Source of the DNA: Ecdyonurus torrentis
Taxonomy: Eukaryota > Arthropoda > Insecta > Ephemeroptera > Heptageniidae
Reading direction: 5' to 3'
Assembly (NCBI GenBank): GCA_949318235.1
Contig: OX439133.1
Location: forward strand, 17,116,099-17,180,098
Length of the DNA stretch: 64,000 nt
Below, in pieces: positions 35,652 through 47,254 of the stretch. The translations under genes were made by a program, and so were the position numbers. The first letter of the stretch is position 1. Each line of letters begins with the position of its first letter. The notes under the pieces were generated by a model that saw nothing but the letters and a program-made list of their open reading frames with translations, did not search any database and was not told where the DNA came from.

Positions 35652-36156
35652 ATATAGGGTGTATGCGCATGACGTCATATTGAATGCGCTTGGAGGCCAT
35701 ACTGGAGTAATGAATAGCATTGCTCAGCATATGACTTTTTTGTGTGTATATTTTCGTTGCATTGACAAAAACAAATACGTAATAATTATGCTAGCTCAGA
35801 TATGCTAGCTCTATAGAGTATAATCTATGCTATGTTGCATAATAATTATGTTATACAGCATAACTATTCATTTTGTTCTAATTTAGTATAATTTATGCTA
35901 TAATGACATAAATGCAGCATAAATTACGTAATTTATGTTTTCCATTATTACTACTAAAAAAAAAAAAAAAAACTATTAATTTAATATTATTTTCTCATAT
36001 ACTTGAAATACTAGTTCAGCCTATTAACAGCATCAATGCTGTCAAAATTATTGCTTAGCATTTTTAAACTGGTAAAATGTGTCATTTTCCTATGCAGTCT
36101 ATGTTATTGAGTGATCCAACATGGCGCTGACTTTAACGTGAATGCATACACCCTAG
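35652..36156 (-). mobile_element. Family A MITE with family K insertion
   Basis: The left end TATAGGGTGTATGCGCATGACG and right end GTGAATGCATACACCCTAG are separated by an extra block of about 185 bp. Confidence 0.85.
35765..35945. mobile_element. Family K insertion
   Basis: AATACGTAATAATTATGCTAGC and a mirror-like AAATTACGTAATTTATG end, with repeated TATGCTA and GCATAA motifs. Related sequence occurs at 44765, 55538 and, weakly, 10020 and 16380. Confidence 0.55.
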
Positions 36157-36260
36157 AAAAAAGTTAATATTTACTATAAGTAATCTACTAACAGTAGAAG
36201 TTTGGTTTATGTATATTACTCATCAATCAAAAAACAACATTTTACATTTTTATGTGTCAT

Positions 36261-36570
36261 TATAGGTTGTAAGCATTCATGTTAAAGTCAACGCCATGTT
36301 GGATCACTCAATAACATGGGTAGCTTAGCAAAATAGCTCATTTTGCCTGTTTAAATTCAGTAATATCTTTGAGAGCATTGATGTTGTTAATAAGTAAAAT
36401 TTCTATCTCAAGTATGTGAGGAAAATAATATTAAAAAAAATTTAACCTTTTTTTTTTTTTTAAAGAAAATAGTCAAAAATGAAGTTTGTCTTATTCTGAG
36501 CAATAGAGCAATGTTGAAGTTAGGATGGCCTCCAATTGCACTTAATATGACGTCATCCGCACGCACCCTA
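36261..36570 (+). mobile_element. Family A MITE
   Basis: Runs from TATAGGTTGTAAGCATTCATG to ATGACGTCATCCGCACGCACCC. Confidence 0.87.
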
Positions 36571-36884
36571 AAGATTTTATTTATTTATTTTATTTTTTTG
36601 TCACAAACTACTATACTTACAAAGTTTACTGGCAAACTATTTTACTTGCATTCAGTTACTCCCATCTATAATAATTGAGCTTATCAATATATCGCGTAGG
36701 AAAAGTTAAGGGTCTCTATAATTTAACATTACGCTTACGGAGAGAAACAAGTTCTTTTGCAATATTCAAGAATATTGCCACCAGTTTTGTAGTCGATACC
36801 TTAATTTTCTATAACTTTTACGTTAAGTTAATTTCAAATAAAACTAAAATTTTAACTCTAATTTGTCCCCAACTATATAACGTT

Positions 36885-36990
36885 ATCACTGGTTCGGGTT
36901 TTGAGACCAATCAACGTTATTTATGTATAGGTCCCATCAAGTGTTTTGTGAAATGAATGCTTATGTTTCCATGTTGTCTATGCCTTTAAT
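36885..36990 (+). mobile_element. Family B MITE, 3' fragment
   Basis: GGTTTTGAGACCAATCAACG, CCCATCAAGTGTTTTGTG and GTTGTCTATGCCTTTAA. Confidence 0.8.
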
Positions 36991-37043
36991 TTTACGCAAC
37001 GAGCACGTACAAAATTAAATATACGTAATAATTATTATTATTA

Positions 37044-37330
37044 GTATGCGCATGACGTCATATTTAATGCGCTTGGAGGACATACTGGAGTAATGAATAA
37101 CATAACAAACTTTGGCTATGCCAATTTTCTTTGGGAAATCGTTTAATTTTTTGTTATTGTTATTTTTCTCACGTACTTGAGATACTTATTCAACATATTT
37201 ACAGCATCAATGCTCTCAAAAATATTGTATAGTGTTTTTAAACTGGCAAAATGAGTTATTTTCCTATGCCACCCATGTTATTGAGTTATCCAACATGGCG
37301 CCGACTTTAACATGAATGCATAGACCTTAT
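37044..37330 (-). mobile_element. Family A MITE
   Basis: Runs from AGTATGCGCATGACGTCAT to ATGAATGCATAGACCTTATA. Confidence 0.87.
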
Positions 37331-37450
37331 ATAGGGTGTATGCGGATGACATCATGTTTCATGCGCTTGGAGGCCATACTGGAGTAATGAATAACATATT
37401 GCTGAGCATAGGATAAATTTTGTTCTTTGGTTATTCTCTTTGAGAAATCT
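37331..37450 (-). mobile_element. Family A MITE, partial
   Basis: Head-to-tail after the previous copy: TATAGGGTGTATGCGGATGAC (octamer mutated to TGACATCA), lost after CTCTTTGAGAAATC. Confidence 0.85.
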
Positions 37451-37783
37451 AAAATATTCGGGGATAACTCTATTACAAGAGAACATACAAAGTAGTTCTA
37501 AAAATGTATTCGCCAAAAAAAAAAAAAAAAAAAAAGTATTCACACTAAAATACATTACAGCAGCAATAAAATTTTATTATCTCTTATTCATAAAAAGATA
37601 AAATGAATTTAAAAACTAATTTTTATGGTTTATTATAAAATTAATATATTATAAAATTATAAAAATTAGATTTTCATATATTTCAATCACGCTATACTAT
37701 ATATATATATATATACGATGTTATGTATGTTAAAATGGCGTCGCTAACTTAATTTTACGTTCATTAAGATTAATGCCTGTCAT

Positions 37784-37898
<115 letters not shown>

Positions 37899-38100
37899 AT
37901 GCAATGTAACAGGTGGTAACGTAATTACTATAATTAAATTGTATTGAAATTTATGGTTGAAAATCGATCATTATTCTGTTAATTCACTAATAATTATAAC
38001 TATGTATTTTTTTTTTAATATTATATTGTATGAATAAAATTAAATAATATTGTATGAATAAAATTAAACTTAAAAATATTTCATATAGGAAGTAGAGGTA

Positions 38101-38382
38101 TTAAAGGCGTAGAACACATTGAACAAAAAAACTTGCCTAATATTCTAACATAATGGAATATCAATGTTGATTTGGCCTAAGTCATTTATTTCTTATTTAT
38201 TTTCCATACAATAAATGGCAAATGTGGACCCTGACGTTATCACCTGGTACATGTGTGCGTACAAAAAAAAAAAAAAAAAAAATGTAACGTAATGTAAAAT
38301 GTTAAAAATGATATTCTGGTATGCTAGGATATTAGGCTTTTTTTTTTTTTTTTTTTTTGTTCAACGTGTTCTACGCCTTTAA
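38101..38382. mobile_element. Family C MITE, interrupted by A and T runs
   Basis: TTAA ends with AAGGCGTAGAACACATTG and CAACGTGTTCTACGCCTTTAA. The octamers are lost (CTGACGTTAT). Confidence 0.8.
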
Positions 38383-38432
38383 AAATACAAAAAATATTGC
38401 AATATTTTTTCTAAAAGCTTTTTTTATTTTTT

Positions 38433-39716
38433 ATTGATGCTGTTAACATGTGAAACTAGGTTTTCAAGTATGCGAGAAAATAACAATAATTTTAAAAAAA
38501 ATGACAAAGAGTATATCGATCTTGTCGCGAAAAAAATGTGTAACTCGTATTTTGTCAGGCGAAGCAAAATGTGTAAGTCGTTTTTTGTCACGCTAAGCAA
38601 AATGTGTAACTCGTATTTTGTCACGCGTAGCAAAATGTCTATCTCTTTTTTTATCACGCGAAGCAAAATGTGTAACTCCACTTTTTGACAAAAATGATTT
38701 TTTTAATGTTTTGAATTCTTTGAATTATGTACTTCCTTGAGTTCATTTTTTATTGTTTGAATCGATTTATTTATTAAGTTATTGTTTATTTCTTATCGCT
38801 TCTCTTGGTCAATCTTAAAACGCATATTTAGTTATAAATTTAATCGCTAGGTGGCACTTTTTTTATTTAAAAAATTTAAAAAAATAATAGTTTTAAAAGA
38901 GAAGTACCAATGTTACAGAGTTTTAAAACTTATAACTAACTAATTTTATTGCCCTAATAATTTCAAATTGTTTACTTATGAGCTGTATTCTATGTTTCTA
39001 AAATTATTAATTATTGAAAACAAGGAGCCTGTATTTTCAATAATGACGTGATACATTTTTAAGAATTATGTAACCATAATTTTATTTTAGTTGTTTCTTT
39101 GTACAGTTGGTGTGCAAATTTTTCGAAAAACACGTGGGCGTGTTAGTGTGGATATGATTACGTAAAATTAAGAACAATGATAAGAATAAGCCTATTTTTA
39201 TTTAAATTTATGACATTAAAATTATTATTTATTTAAATAATGCACTTTTTAGCTTACCTAGTATAAAGTTTTAATAAAAGAAAAGCAATATTACTCATAA
39301 ATCATGCATTTTGTTTGCTATAATAATATCTTGTAAAAATTTTGTTTGAAAAATTAATTAAGCATAAAAAATTAGGTTATTTAATATTTAAAACAATATT
39401 ATATATAATATTTTTTTACAAACGCTTCTCCTGTAAAATTTCTTATTTACGACTTACACATTTTGCTACGCGTGACAAAAAACGACTTACACATTTTGCT
39501 ACGCGTGACAAAATACGAGATACACATTTTGCTTAGCGTGACAAAAAACGACTTACACATTTTGCTTCACCTGACAAAATACGAGTTACACATTTTTTTC
39601 GCAACATTATCGATATCCAAAAATCACGTTTGTACTAGAATGTTGAGTAATGTTATTCATTGCTCCAATATGGCGTCAAAGTGAATTCAGTATGACGTCA
39701 TGCGCATACACCCTAT
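38433..39716 (+). mobile_element. Family A MITE split by the 1.1-kb foldback
   Basis: 5' part at 38433-38514 (GATGCTGTTAACATGTGAAAC); 3' part at 39615-39716 (TTGCTCCAATATGGCGTC, ATGACGTCATGCGCATACACCC). The first third of the element is missing. Confidence 0.8.
38515..39614. mobile_element. 1.1-kb foldback with tandem subrepeats in its arms (family N)
   Basis: The ends ATCGATCTTGTCGCG and the complement of CGCAACATTATCGAT lead into arms of about 170 bp. Each arm has about five units of roughly 34 bp built on AGCAAAATGTGTAACTCG / TTTTGTCACGC. The centre (38700-39440) is AT-rich with no transposase. The frames over the arms are repeat translations. Confidence 0.88.
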
Positions 39717-40110
39717 ATTAAAGTGAATAAAATATACCATAAAAATATTTTATGACGAGGAATAGAGGACTATAGAAGGAATGTGAGGAAGTATAGAAGA
39801 ATTGCAGAAGTATTATAGAATATTAAATAAGATTATGATAATTTTTTCTTTGTATAATAACCATAGGTATTAAAATATTTTTTCATTAATATTTAAATTC
39901 CAGAAAAGAAAAATAAAAAGCTAAAATGATTAAATAATTTTGAATTATATCTAACATCAAACTGGAAACCATGGTTAAAAAAAAATGATGTTTAAACTTT
40001 ACGTCTTAAAAATTGGATTTTTTTTTTTTTTTTTTTTTTTTTTAATTCTTTATATAATGACAGTTTTAGTTTTAAGTGTTGTCTATTAATGTTAACATGG
40101 TCTCTTATAT
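39717..40110. other. AT-rich non-coding stretch
   Basis: No feature except a T-run at about 40019-40043. Confidence 0.5.
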
Positions 40111-40421
40111 TTAAAGGCATAGAACACTTTGAAAAAAAACATGTCTAATATCCTAAAATACCTAAATATCAACGTTGATTTGACAGGAATCATTGATTTC
40201 CACTTTATTTTCCATTCTTGCGATGGTCAGATGCGGGTTTATGACATCACAGCCCACTGGTTCATCAGCGTGGAAACAAGTGAGCTATGACGTCATAAAC
40301 CTGCATCTGCCAATGGAAAATAAATTAGAAATTAATGACTCCTGCCAAATCAATGTTGATTTTCAGATATGTTATAGGATATTGGACGAATTTTTTTTTT
40401 CTGCAACGTGTTTTATAAAAT
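40111..40421. mobile_element. Family C MITE, right end decayed
   Basis: TTAAAGGCATAGAACACTTTG at the left. The right arm runs to GATATTGGACGAATTTTTT and lacks the CGCCTTTAA end. One TGACGTCA is intact (about 40288) and one is mutated to TGACATCA. The forward frame here is derived from the element. Confidence 0.8.
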
Positions 40422-41580
40422 TTGATGAATTTTTTGTACGACATCCTACTATACATTTATGCCCATATTTCAAACCTTCATACACAATTTTTTATTGCAA
40501 TGGAACATCATATCATTTATTATAAAACATTGTACGATCATTTCAGAATTGATGATGCAAATTTGATCGCATTTTAAAGAGTTTCTTTTGAAGTAATTTT
40601 ACTTTTTCATGCATGACGTGTTGCTTAGTGACCCAGCAAATTAATTATAGGCTCATTATATAACCCAAAAATACAATTGCATACATTATAGCGCAATGTA
40701 TAGCACTTCCAATGCAGTGCCAAATGCACTGTCCAATAAAATGCAATGTTCACCACAATTAGTCATGCAGTTTTGGAATCGTTTTTTTTTTTTTTTTTCT
40801 AAGTTTAACCAACTTTTTAAATAATGTTAATGGTCAGTTACGTAGTGCCTGACTGAGAAATTGTGGTAATCTGATGCACTGCGAATAATTTTACTTTTTC
40901 AACCGCCTATTTAATAGTTAATATTATAATTTAATGTTACACATTTTACAAACTGATGCTCGGCTTTCAAATGTTTGTGTACATACGCCTCAAAATAACC
41001 AGAGAAACCACACCTTAGATTTAATTATTACTACAATGGGCGACATTAAAATTACTAAAATTTATTTACAATTTCTATAAAAAAATTAAAATAATTTTAT
41101 AATATTTTAAATTAATTTCATATTCAAAGCAATAATATTTATAATAATAAATATATTATAACAATTTATTTAATTTAATAAAAATTTAGTTAAAATAATT
41201 TTATTTTAGAAAATTTAAAGTAACTTATACGTAGGTTTTATGAATTTAAAAGAAAATATTTAATCAATAGTTCTCTCTCTCTACTCTCTCTCTCTCTCTC
41301 TCATTTACTTTCTGTTCAATTTTGTACGGTAATTAGGATATCCTGCATAAAAGGCAAAAGAAAAAAAAAAAAGAAAAAAAGAAAGAAAAAAAACTCCTTA
41401 CTTTCCGAGAGAAAAGATACTTGACAAGAAAATCTATATAAGTATTTTCTGAGCAGTCAATCGTTAAAAATCAATTTGTGTACTTTAAATAAAATACGTT
41501 AAACATTTAAAATTACAATACATTACAAGTTTTTAAAATTCTTTAAATACAAAATTTAACTATTAATATCCAATACCAAT
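40422..41580. other. AT-rich non-coding stretch
   Basis: Nothing gene-like. A short (CT)n tract lies at 41275-41301. Confidence 0.5.
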
Positions 41581-41581
41581 G

Positions 41582-41882
41582 AAGGGTATATGCGCATGAC
41601 GTCATATTTAATGCGCTTGGAGGCCATACTGGAGTAGTGAATAACATTGCTTAGCATGGGACAAACTGCAGTTTTGGCAAATTTCTTTGTGCACTATAGG
41701 TTGATTGTTGGTTAATGTTATTTTCTCACATTCTTGAGATACTAATTGAACATATTTAAAGCATCAATGCTTTCAAAAATATTGCATAGTAAACTGGCAA
41801 AATGAGTTATTTTCCTATGCCGCTCATGTTATTGAGTGATTCAACATAGCGTCGACTTGAACATGAATGCACAGAACCTATA
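41582..41882 (-). mobile_element. Family A MITE
   Basis: Runs from AAGGGTATATGCGCATGACG to CATGAATGCACAGAACCTATA. Confidence 0.87.
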
Positions 41883-42104
41883 AATTTTTATATTTCTTGT
41901 TATTTTGAATAATTTAAGGCAGAATTCTCGTTTTACAAAAAAAAAAAAAAAAAAAAAAATGCATTTATTTAAAAAATAAACATTTTCTATTCTGAAACTC
42001 AAAGTTAGAAAAAAAAAAATCTGCGTTAAATCTGAGCCGATGCTTACTACAGGATTTTTTATTTTTTTTTAACTTTTTTTTTAATTACACAGTATTAAAA
42101 CTTA

Positions 42105-42436
42105 AGGAAGTAGTGTACCGACCTTATATATCAAAAACTAGAAGGGTTTGGGGTCTAAATTTGGTGTCATTGTGTGGCTATGGGTCACATCTAGCCGTGA
42201 TAAAAATTTCATGATGTTTGACCGTCCCGAAAAAAAGAAAAAAATATTGAAATTACCACTGGGCCTTATGAGCTTAAAATTTCAAAAAATCGTATAAAAT
42301 TAATTTTACGGTGACCCCCCCAAATTTTTATATATTTGAAATTGTCTCAAGCTGAAATATTACTGTACAAAATTTCAGATTTTTTTGACGAGAATAGTTT
42401 GAGTCCAATGGCCGACCTCGGTCCCCACTCCCTTAC
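42105..42436 (-). mobile_element. Family H element
   Basis: Runs from TTAAGGAAGTAGTGTACCG to CCGACCTCGGTCCCCACTCCC. The interior is the reverse complement of 33297-33648 (GTTTGACCGTCCCGAAAAAA). Confidence 0.75.
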
Positions 42437-43015
42437 ACATTAAATTTTGTTATTTATTTTGTATTGTATGAATACAATATTTAAAATATTTATTAAAGTG
42501 TATATTTATTATGTTATTATAAAACTCTGACATAAGAATTATGTTTAATATCATGTCAGAGTACCATGTTATTGGGTGTATACCTTATGTGGCCTCTCAA
42601 TAAAAACCATTTTATTTTAAATAATATAAATTTTATTTGTTAGCAAGTATTATAAACAAAAACTCAAATTTTACTACCAAAGATTTTAATCTTTTGTTTT
42701 AAGTTTTAATTACTAATTTTTTTATATAAATATATAAATAATTATAATTTAGTTAAAAAAATATTTATTTATAAAATAGTTTGTAGTGATTAGAGCACAT
42801 TAAATTTAAAGTTAATACGACAGGAATCATATTATCATAGATGTGGTATAGTAAATTGGGTCTAGGGATAAAATATTCCAGCCCAGCGTGATCTAGATAT
42901 TATTAATAATAATAAAAAAAGCGTAAAGAGAAACATTACAACTAAAAAATATATACATAAATTTTTATGCCATGTTTAATAAACAGAAAAGCTAGTTAAA
43001 TTAAACAAAATTGTT
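42437..43015. other. AT-rich non-coding stretch
   Basis: No feature found. Confidence 0.5.
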
Positions 43016-43018
43016 GCA

Positions 43019-43355
43019 TTAAGGCGGGAAATCAGGTACTGCGAGATTTGACTAAAAAATCGTTAAGAAAGAAAAATCTGAAATATTGCACAGTGATACA
43101 TTAGGATATTGGTATCTTCAAAAATGTGAAAAAAAAAATTCAAGGTCACTAAGCTAGATTTTATATTTAAGATTTTTTGAAGTTTAAGTCCCATAATTAG
43201 AGCCCATGCTAATTTCAATAATTATTTTCTCTCTTATCTGATGGTTATGGGTTCAGAAAATTTTATCATAGATAGCTGTTCCTATATTAACTTTCAAATG
43301 ACATTATAAAGTTTCAAAGTTTTCCTTTACAATTTTGCGATACAAGCCATCTACA
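43019..43355 (+). mobile_element. Family G repeat, full length
   Basis: Runs from TTAAGGCGGGAAATCAGG, through GTCCCATAATTAGAGCCCATG and CTTATCTGATGGTTATGGG, to CGATACAAGCCATCTACAT. No terminal inversion seen and no coding capacity. Confidence 0.8.
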
Positions 43356-43629
43356 TAGGGTGGTTTCATTCATGTTATAGTCGACGCCATTAGTGAGTAC
43401 TAAATAACATGGACCAGAATAGAAAAATGACTCATTTTGCCAGTTTAAAAATACTTGTTAGAAATATTTTTGAGAGCATTGATGCTGTAAACAGGTTGAA
43501 TTAGTTTCTCAAGTATTCAAGAAAAATAATAATAATCCAAAAATATATTGTTTTCCAAAGAAAATGGCTAAAAACTACTTTTTTCCTATGCTGAACATTC
43601 AGAATGATTTTATGCGCTCACACACTATA
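43356..43629 (+). mobile_element. Family A MITE, diverged
   Basis: Runs from CATAGGGTGGTTTCATTCATG to TTTTATGCGCTCACACACTATA. The octamer is lost. Confidence 0.8.
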
Positions 43630-43955
43630 CAACCCTTATAATAAAAATCTTTGAGTGCTAACTTTAAAAGAGAATGTAACTGTTTAAACATGAGATGGGA
43701 CCATCATATACACAAGCTATTTCTGTTAACACCACATCACATAGTGGAGCTAAGAAATTGTAAAGTCGACAACTTGAGCTGGTATTCATGACGTCAACAT
43801 ACATTAACATAGAAATTGTAAAAAGGGTTGCCTGCTTTACAATTTCTCTTTCTCTGTTTATATAAATTGAATAAGGGAAAAACTGACTTTATTAACATTA
43901 CACATTGTGTTTTTATTCTTTTAAAATAAAACCCTTTAAAACTGAAAAAACTGGC

Positions 43956-44560
43956 TATAGGGTGTGTGTATATGACGTCATACTGAATGCGCTTCGACGC
44001 CATACTGTAGCAATGAATAACATTGCTCAGCATAGGACATACGTGGTTTTTGGCTTATTTCTTTGGAAATTTAGTTAATATTGTTGTTATTATTTTTCTT
44101 GCATGCTTAAAAACATATTTCAACCTGCTCTTAAAAATATAGCTTTTAAAGGCGTAGAACACCTTGAACAAAAAAGTTGCATAATATCCTAACAAACCTG
44201 AAAATTAAAGTTGATTTGGCCGGAGTCATTGATTTCTAATTTATTTTCCATTCACAAAATGCCGCTGCCGGTCACTGACGTCACAGCTTGCCGGTTTACT
44301 TGCGCGTGGACCAGGCGAGCTGTGACGTCAGTGACCGGCAGCGGCATTTTGTGAATGGAAAATAAATTAGAAATCAATGACTCCGGCCAAATCAACGTTG
44401 ATTTTCAGGTTTGTTAGGATATTACGCAACTTTTTTGTTCAAGGTGTTCTACGCCTGTAAGTATTTTTAAACTAGCAAAATGTGTAATTTCCCCATACTG
44501 GCCCATATTATTAATGCTTTCATATGGTGGAGACTTTTATATAAATGCAAACACCCTTTT
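43956..44560 (-). mobile_element. Family A MITE split by family C
   Basis: Left part 43956-44145 (TATAGGGTGTGTGTATATGACG); right part 44461-44560 ending TAAATGCAAACACCC. The family C element sits at an ATTGCTTAGTATTTT-like site. Confidence 0.88.
44146..44460. mobile_element. Family C palindromic MITE, best-preserved copy
   Basis: The ends TTAAAGGCGTAGAACACC and GGTGTTCTACGCCTGTAA bound arms that pair almost perfectly (GCCGCTGCCGGTCACTGACG and complement). Two TGACGTCA octamers lie at 44278 and 44325. Confidence 0.93.
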
Positions 44561-44609
44561 AAAAATGTTTTTTTTTTTTTCCTTTTTTTTTTAAGAGTGA
44601 AGTGGCTCT

Positions 44610-44760
44610 TTAAAGGAATAGACCAGAAGAAAACATGAGCATTTACATCACAAAACATTTGAAGGCAGGTTTTGTAAAAAAGGGCTGTCAAGCCCTCACA
44701 ACGCCTTACTAAAGTTTATTATTATTACATAAATATCATTACTTTGTCTCAAGACCTAAC
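44610..44760 (-). mobile_element. Family B MITE fragment with small insertion
   Basis: TTTAAAGGAATAGACCAG to TGTCTCAAGACCTAACCG. About 65 bp with a GGGCTGTCAAGCCC hairpin is inserted near 44665. Confidence 0.7.
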
Positions 44761-44764
44761 CGTA

Positions 44765-44980
44765 GCAACATGGAAAAAAATAAATACGATTATGCTAGCT
44801 CAGTTTTAGCATAATTTGCTCAATATGGCACAATTTATGCTATATTGTACATAATAATTATATTATGTAGCTGAAATGTTATGCTGTGCCGCATTATTAA
44901 TTATGTTGTTCTAATTAAGCAGAATTTATGTTATAATGACATAAATAAAGCATAAATTAAGTAATTTTTTCTTTTAGTTT
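44765..44980. mobile_element. Family K copy
   Basis: Contains ATTATGCTAGCTCAGTTTTAG and ATAATGACATAAATAAAGCAT, matching 35765-35945. Confidence 0.55.
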
Positions 44981-45072
44981 CATATAGACTTTATTTTAAA
45001 AAGCATGCAAAAACACAAAATTGAGATCCAGATATATCTTTGTTCTCCTCTCAACCTGATAAAAATAAGAAA

Positions 45073-45350
45073 TATAGGGTCTATGCATTCATGTTAAAGT
45101 CGACGCCATGTTGGATAGCTCAATAACATGGGTGGCACAGGAAAATAAATTATTTTGCCAGTTTAAAACCACTATGCAATATTTTTGAGATCATTGATGC
45201 TGTAAATATGTTGAATTAATATTTCAAGTACGTGAGAAAAATAACAATAACAAAAAATTAACCGATTTCCCCAAGCAAATTGGCTTAAATGAAGTTTTTC
45301 CCATGGCCTCCAAGCGCATTAAATATGACGTCATCTGCATACACTCTATA
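45073..45350 (+). mobile_element. Family A MITE
   Basis: Runs from TATAGGGTCTATGCATTCATG to TGACGTCATCTGCATACACTC. About 30 bp is deleted before CCATGGCCTCCAAGCGC. Confidence 0.87.
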
Positions 45351-45394
45351 TTTATATAATTTAAATACTAAATTACATAAAAAATAGCTTTGCT

Positions 45395-45622
45395 TGAGTG
45401 AGCAGATTATTTTGATTTATGAAACCCGCACAATATTTTCATACTAATATTTGACTATTTCTGACATCAGAACCCAAAGTTGTCCCTCAAACAGCATACT
45501 TAACAGTATTTTCACGCTTTGTTGTGGGGACATATTTACATTGTGGTAAAAATTGTCATCACATTTTGTGTGTAATCATTAGAAAGCACAAAATGTTGTT
45601 TCTTGTGGTCTATGGCTTTAAG
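45395..45622 (-). mobile_element. Family B MITE, 5' truncated
   Basis: AAACCCGCACAATATTTTCA to CTTGTGGTCTATGGCTTTAA. The octamer is mutated to TGACATCA. Confidence 0.8.
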
Positions 45623-45999
45623 TTTTGGTTTGTTGTTTGGAAGAAGTTCGGTTTTCTTGTAAAGTTTGTCTTGATGTCTCCCACATAACTGAGCTGTCAG
45701 AGTGTCATACCAACTGCATGCACTTTTGACACTTTATTATCTCGCACATAAGTCACTTCTACACAAACTTTCAGCTTCACAAATATTGCTTTTCATATCG
45801 CTCTCTCTTTCTCGCTTTCTTGTGTATTTGTTGGAATTTTAGTTCCTATACGCGGAAAACATAAATTTAAGAAATTATTCAGTTACATAGATGTAACTTA
45901 ACTTGGTTGAAAAAAGTTTAAACAGTAACTTGTTAGTATAAATGTTATTTCATTAATGGTAACTAGTAAGCTCCTTAGATCTTAAAAAACTTTGTACTC

Positions 46000-46310
46000 T
46001 ATAAGGTGTTTGCATTCATGTTAAAGTCGACGCCATGTTGGATCACTCAATAACATGGACAGCATAAGAAAATAGCTCATTTTGGCAGTTTAAAAAATAT
46101 GCAATATTTTTGAAAGCATTATAATTGATGCTTTAAATATTTTGAATTAGTATCTCAAGTATGTGAGAAAAATAACAATATAACAAAAAATTAACCAATT
46201 TCCCCCGAAAAATAACTAAAACGAAGTTTGTCCTATGCTCAGCAATGTTATTCACTACTCCAGTATAGCCTTTAAACGCATTAAATATGACGTCATGCAC
46301 ATACACCCTA
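46000..46310 (+). mobile_element. Family A MITE
   Basis: Runs from TATAAGGTGTTTGCATTCATG to ATGACGTCATGCACATACACCC. Confidence 0.88.
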
Positions 46311-46440
46311 TTGTTCAGTATTTTTTAAGTGGCAAAATGTGTTATTTATTATTATTATTTTTTATAATAGCTAATGTTATTTAGTGCTCACTTATAGCAT
46401 CGACTTTTATTTGAGTGCAACCAACTTATACCTACTCGCA
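46311..46440 (-). mobile_element. Family A MITE fragment, diverged
   Basis: TTAAGTGGCAAAATGTGTTA, CTAATGTTATTTAGTGCTCAC and CATCGACTTTTAT match the second half of the reversed element. Confidence 0.55.
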
Positions 46441-46444
46441 TGGA

Positions 46445-46816
46445 ACGTTGAGACAGCATAAGTTATAGATATGTATATTAAATCAATTATGTTGTACTAA
46501 AGAGGCTATTTTTTATCATTCATCAGTCATCAAATAAGAAATAAAGTTATACCCAGAAAATTCGCTCTAAATTTTACTGTTTATAGTAAAGCAATAAACT
46601 GTTAAACGGACGTTCAACTTAGGAAACACGAAATGATTTTTAAACAATACAAATATGCACATAAAAGTAAAAATTTATATAAATGTAAATTATTTAGCAA
46701 AATGGTCGCAAGTCAAATTACATAATCAAACCATTACCAATAAAACCAACCAAAAATTAAGAATTTTTTCTTTGGAACAAAAAAAACAAAAAAAAAACTA
46801 TATACTATAAACTGTC
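46445..46816 (+). repeat. Tandem duplication, copy 1
   Basis: AT-rich unit with ATATGTATATTAAATCAATT, AGTAAAGCAATAAACTG and AATCAAACCATTACCAATAA. Its second copy is at 47183-47254 plus 48899-49148. Confidence 0.8.
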
Positions 46817-47182
46817 TTAAAGCCATAGACCACAAAAAACAACATGTGCTTTTTAATGAATTTATTCATTAAAAAGCACAATTTAATTTAAGCGGGATTT
46901 TAAAAACTGTTGACAATTTTTTACTAGAATGTTAATATGTAGCCCCACGAGAGAACGTGAAAATACAGTAAAGTATGCAATTTGCGTGACTATTCATGTT
47001 TATGACGTCAGAAACATGCAAAAATTAGTTTGAAAATTTTGTGCGGGCTGCATAAATCGAAATTTCTGATCACTGCTACGGAGATACAGTTGGGTTTTGA
47101 GACATACTAAAGTTATTTATGTAAATCCCATCAATGTTTTGTGATTTAAATGCTTATGTTTTTCTCTGGTCTATTCCTTTAA
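46817..47182 (+). mobile_element. Family B MITE
   Basis: TTAA ends with AAGCCATAGACCAC and CTCTGGTCTATTCC. TGACGTCA near 47004. A short duplicated run (GAATTTATTCATTAAAAAGC) lies near the left end. Confidence 0.9.
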
Positions 47183-47254
47183 GGTAGCTATATGTATATT
47201 AAATCAATTATGCTGTACTAAAGAGGCTATTTTTCATGAGTTATCACATCAGTA

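Noticed and set aside
38515..39614. Possible CRISPR-like array of regularly spaced units of about 34 bp
   Set aside because: There are no unique spacers, the units are inverted between arms and the genome is eukaryotic. It is a foldback transposon.
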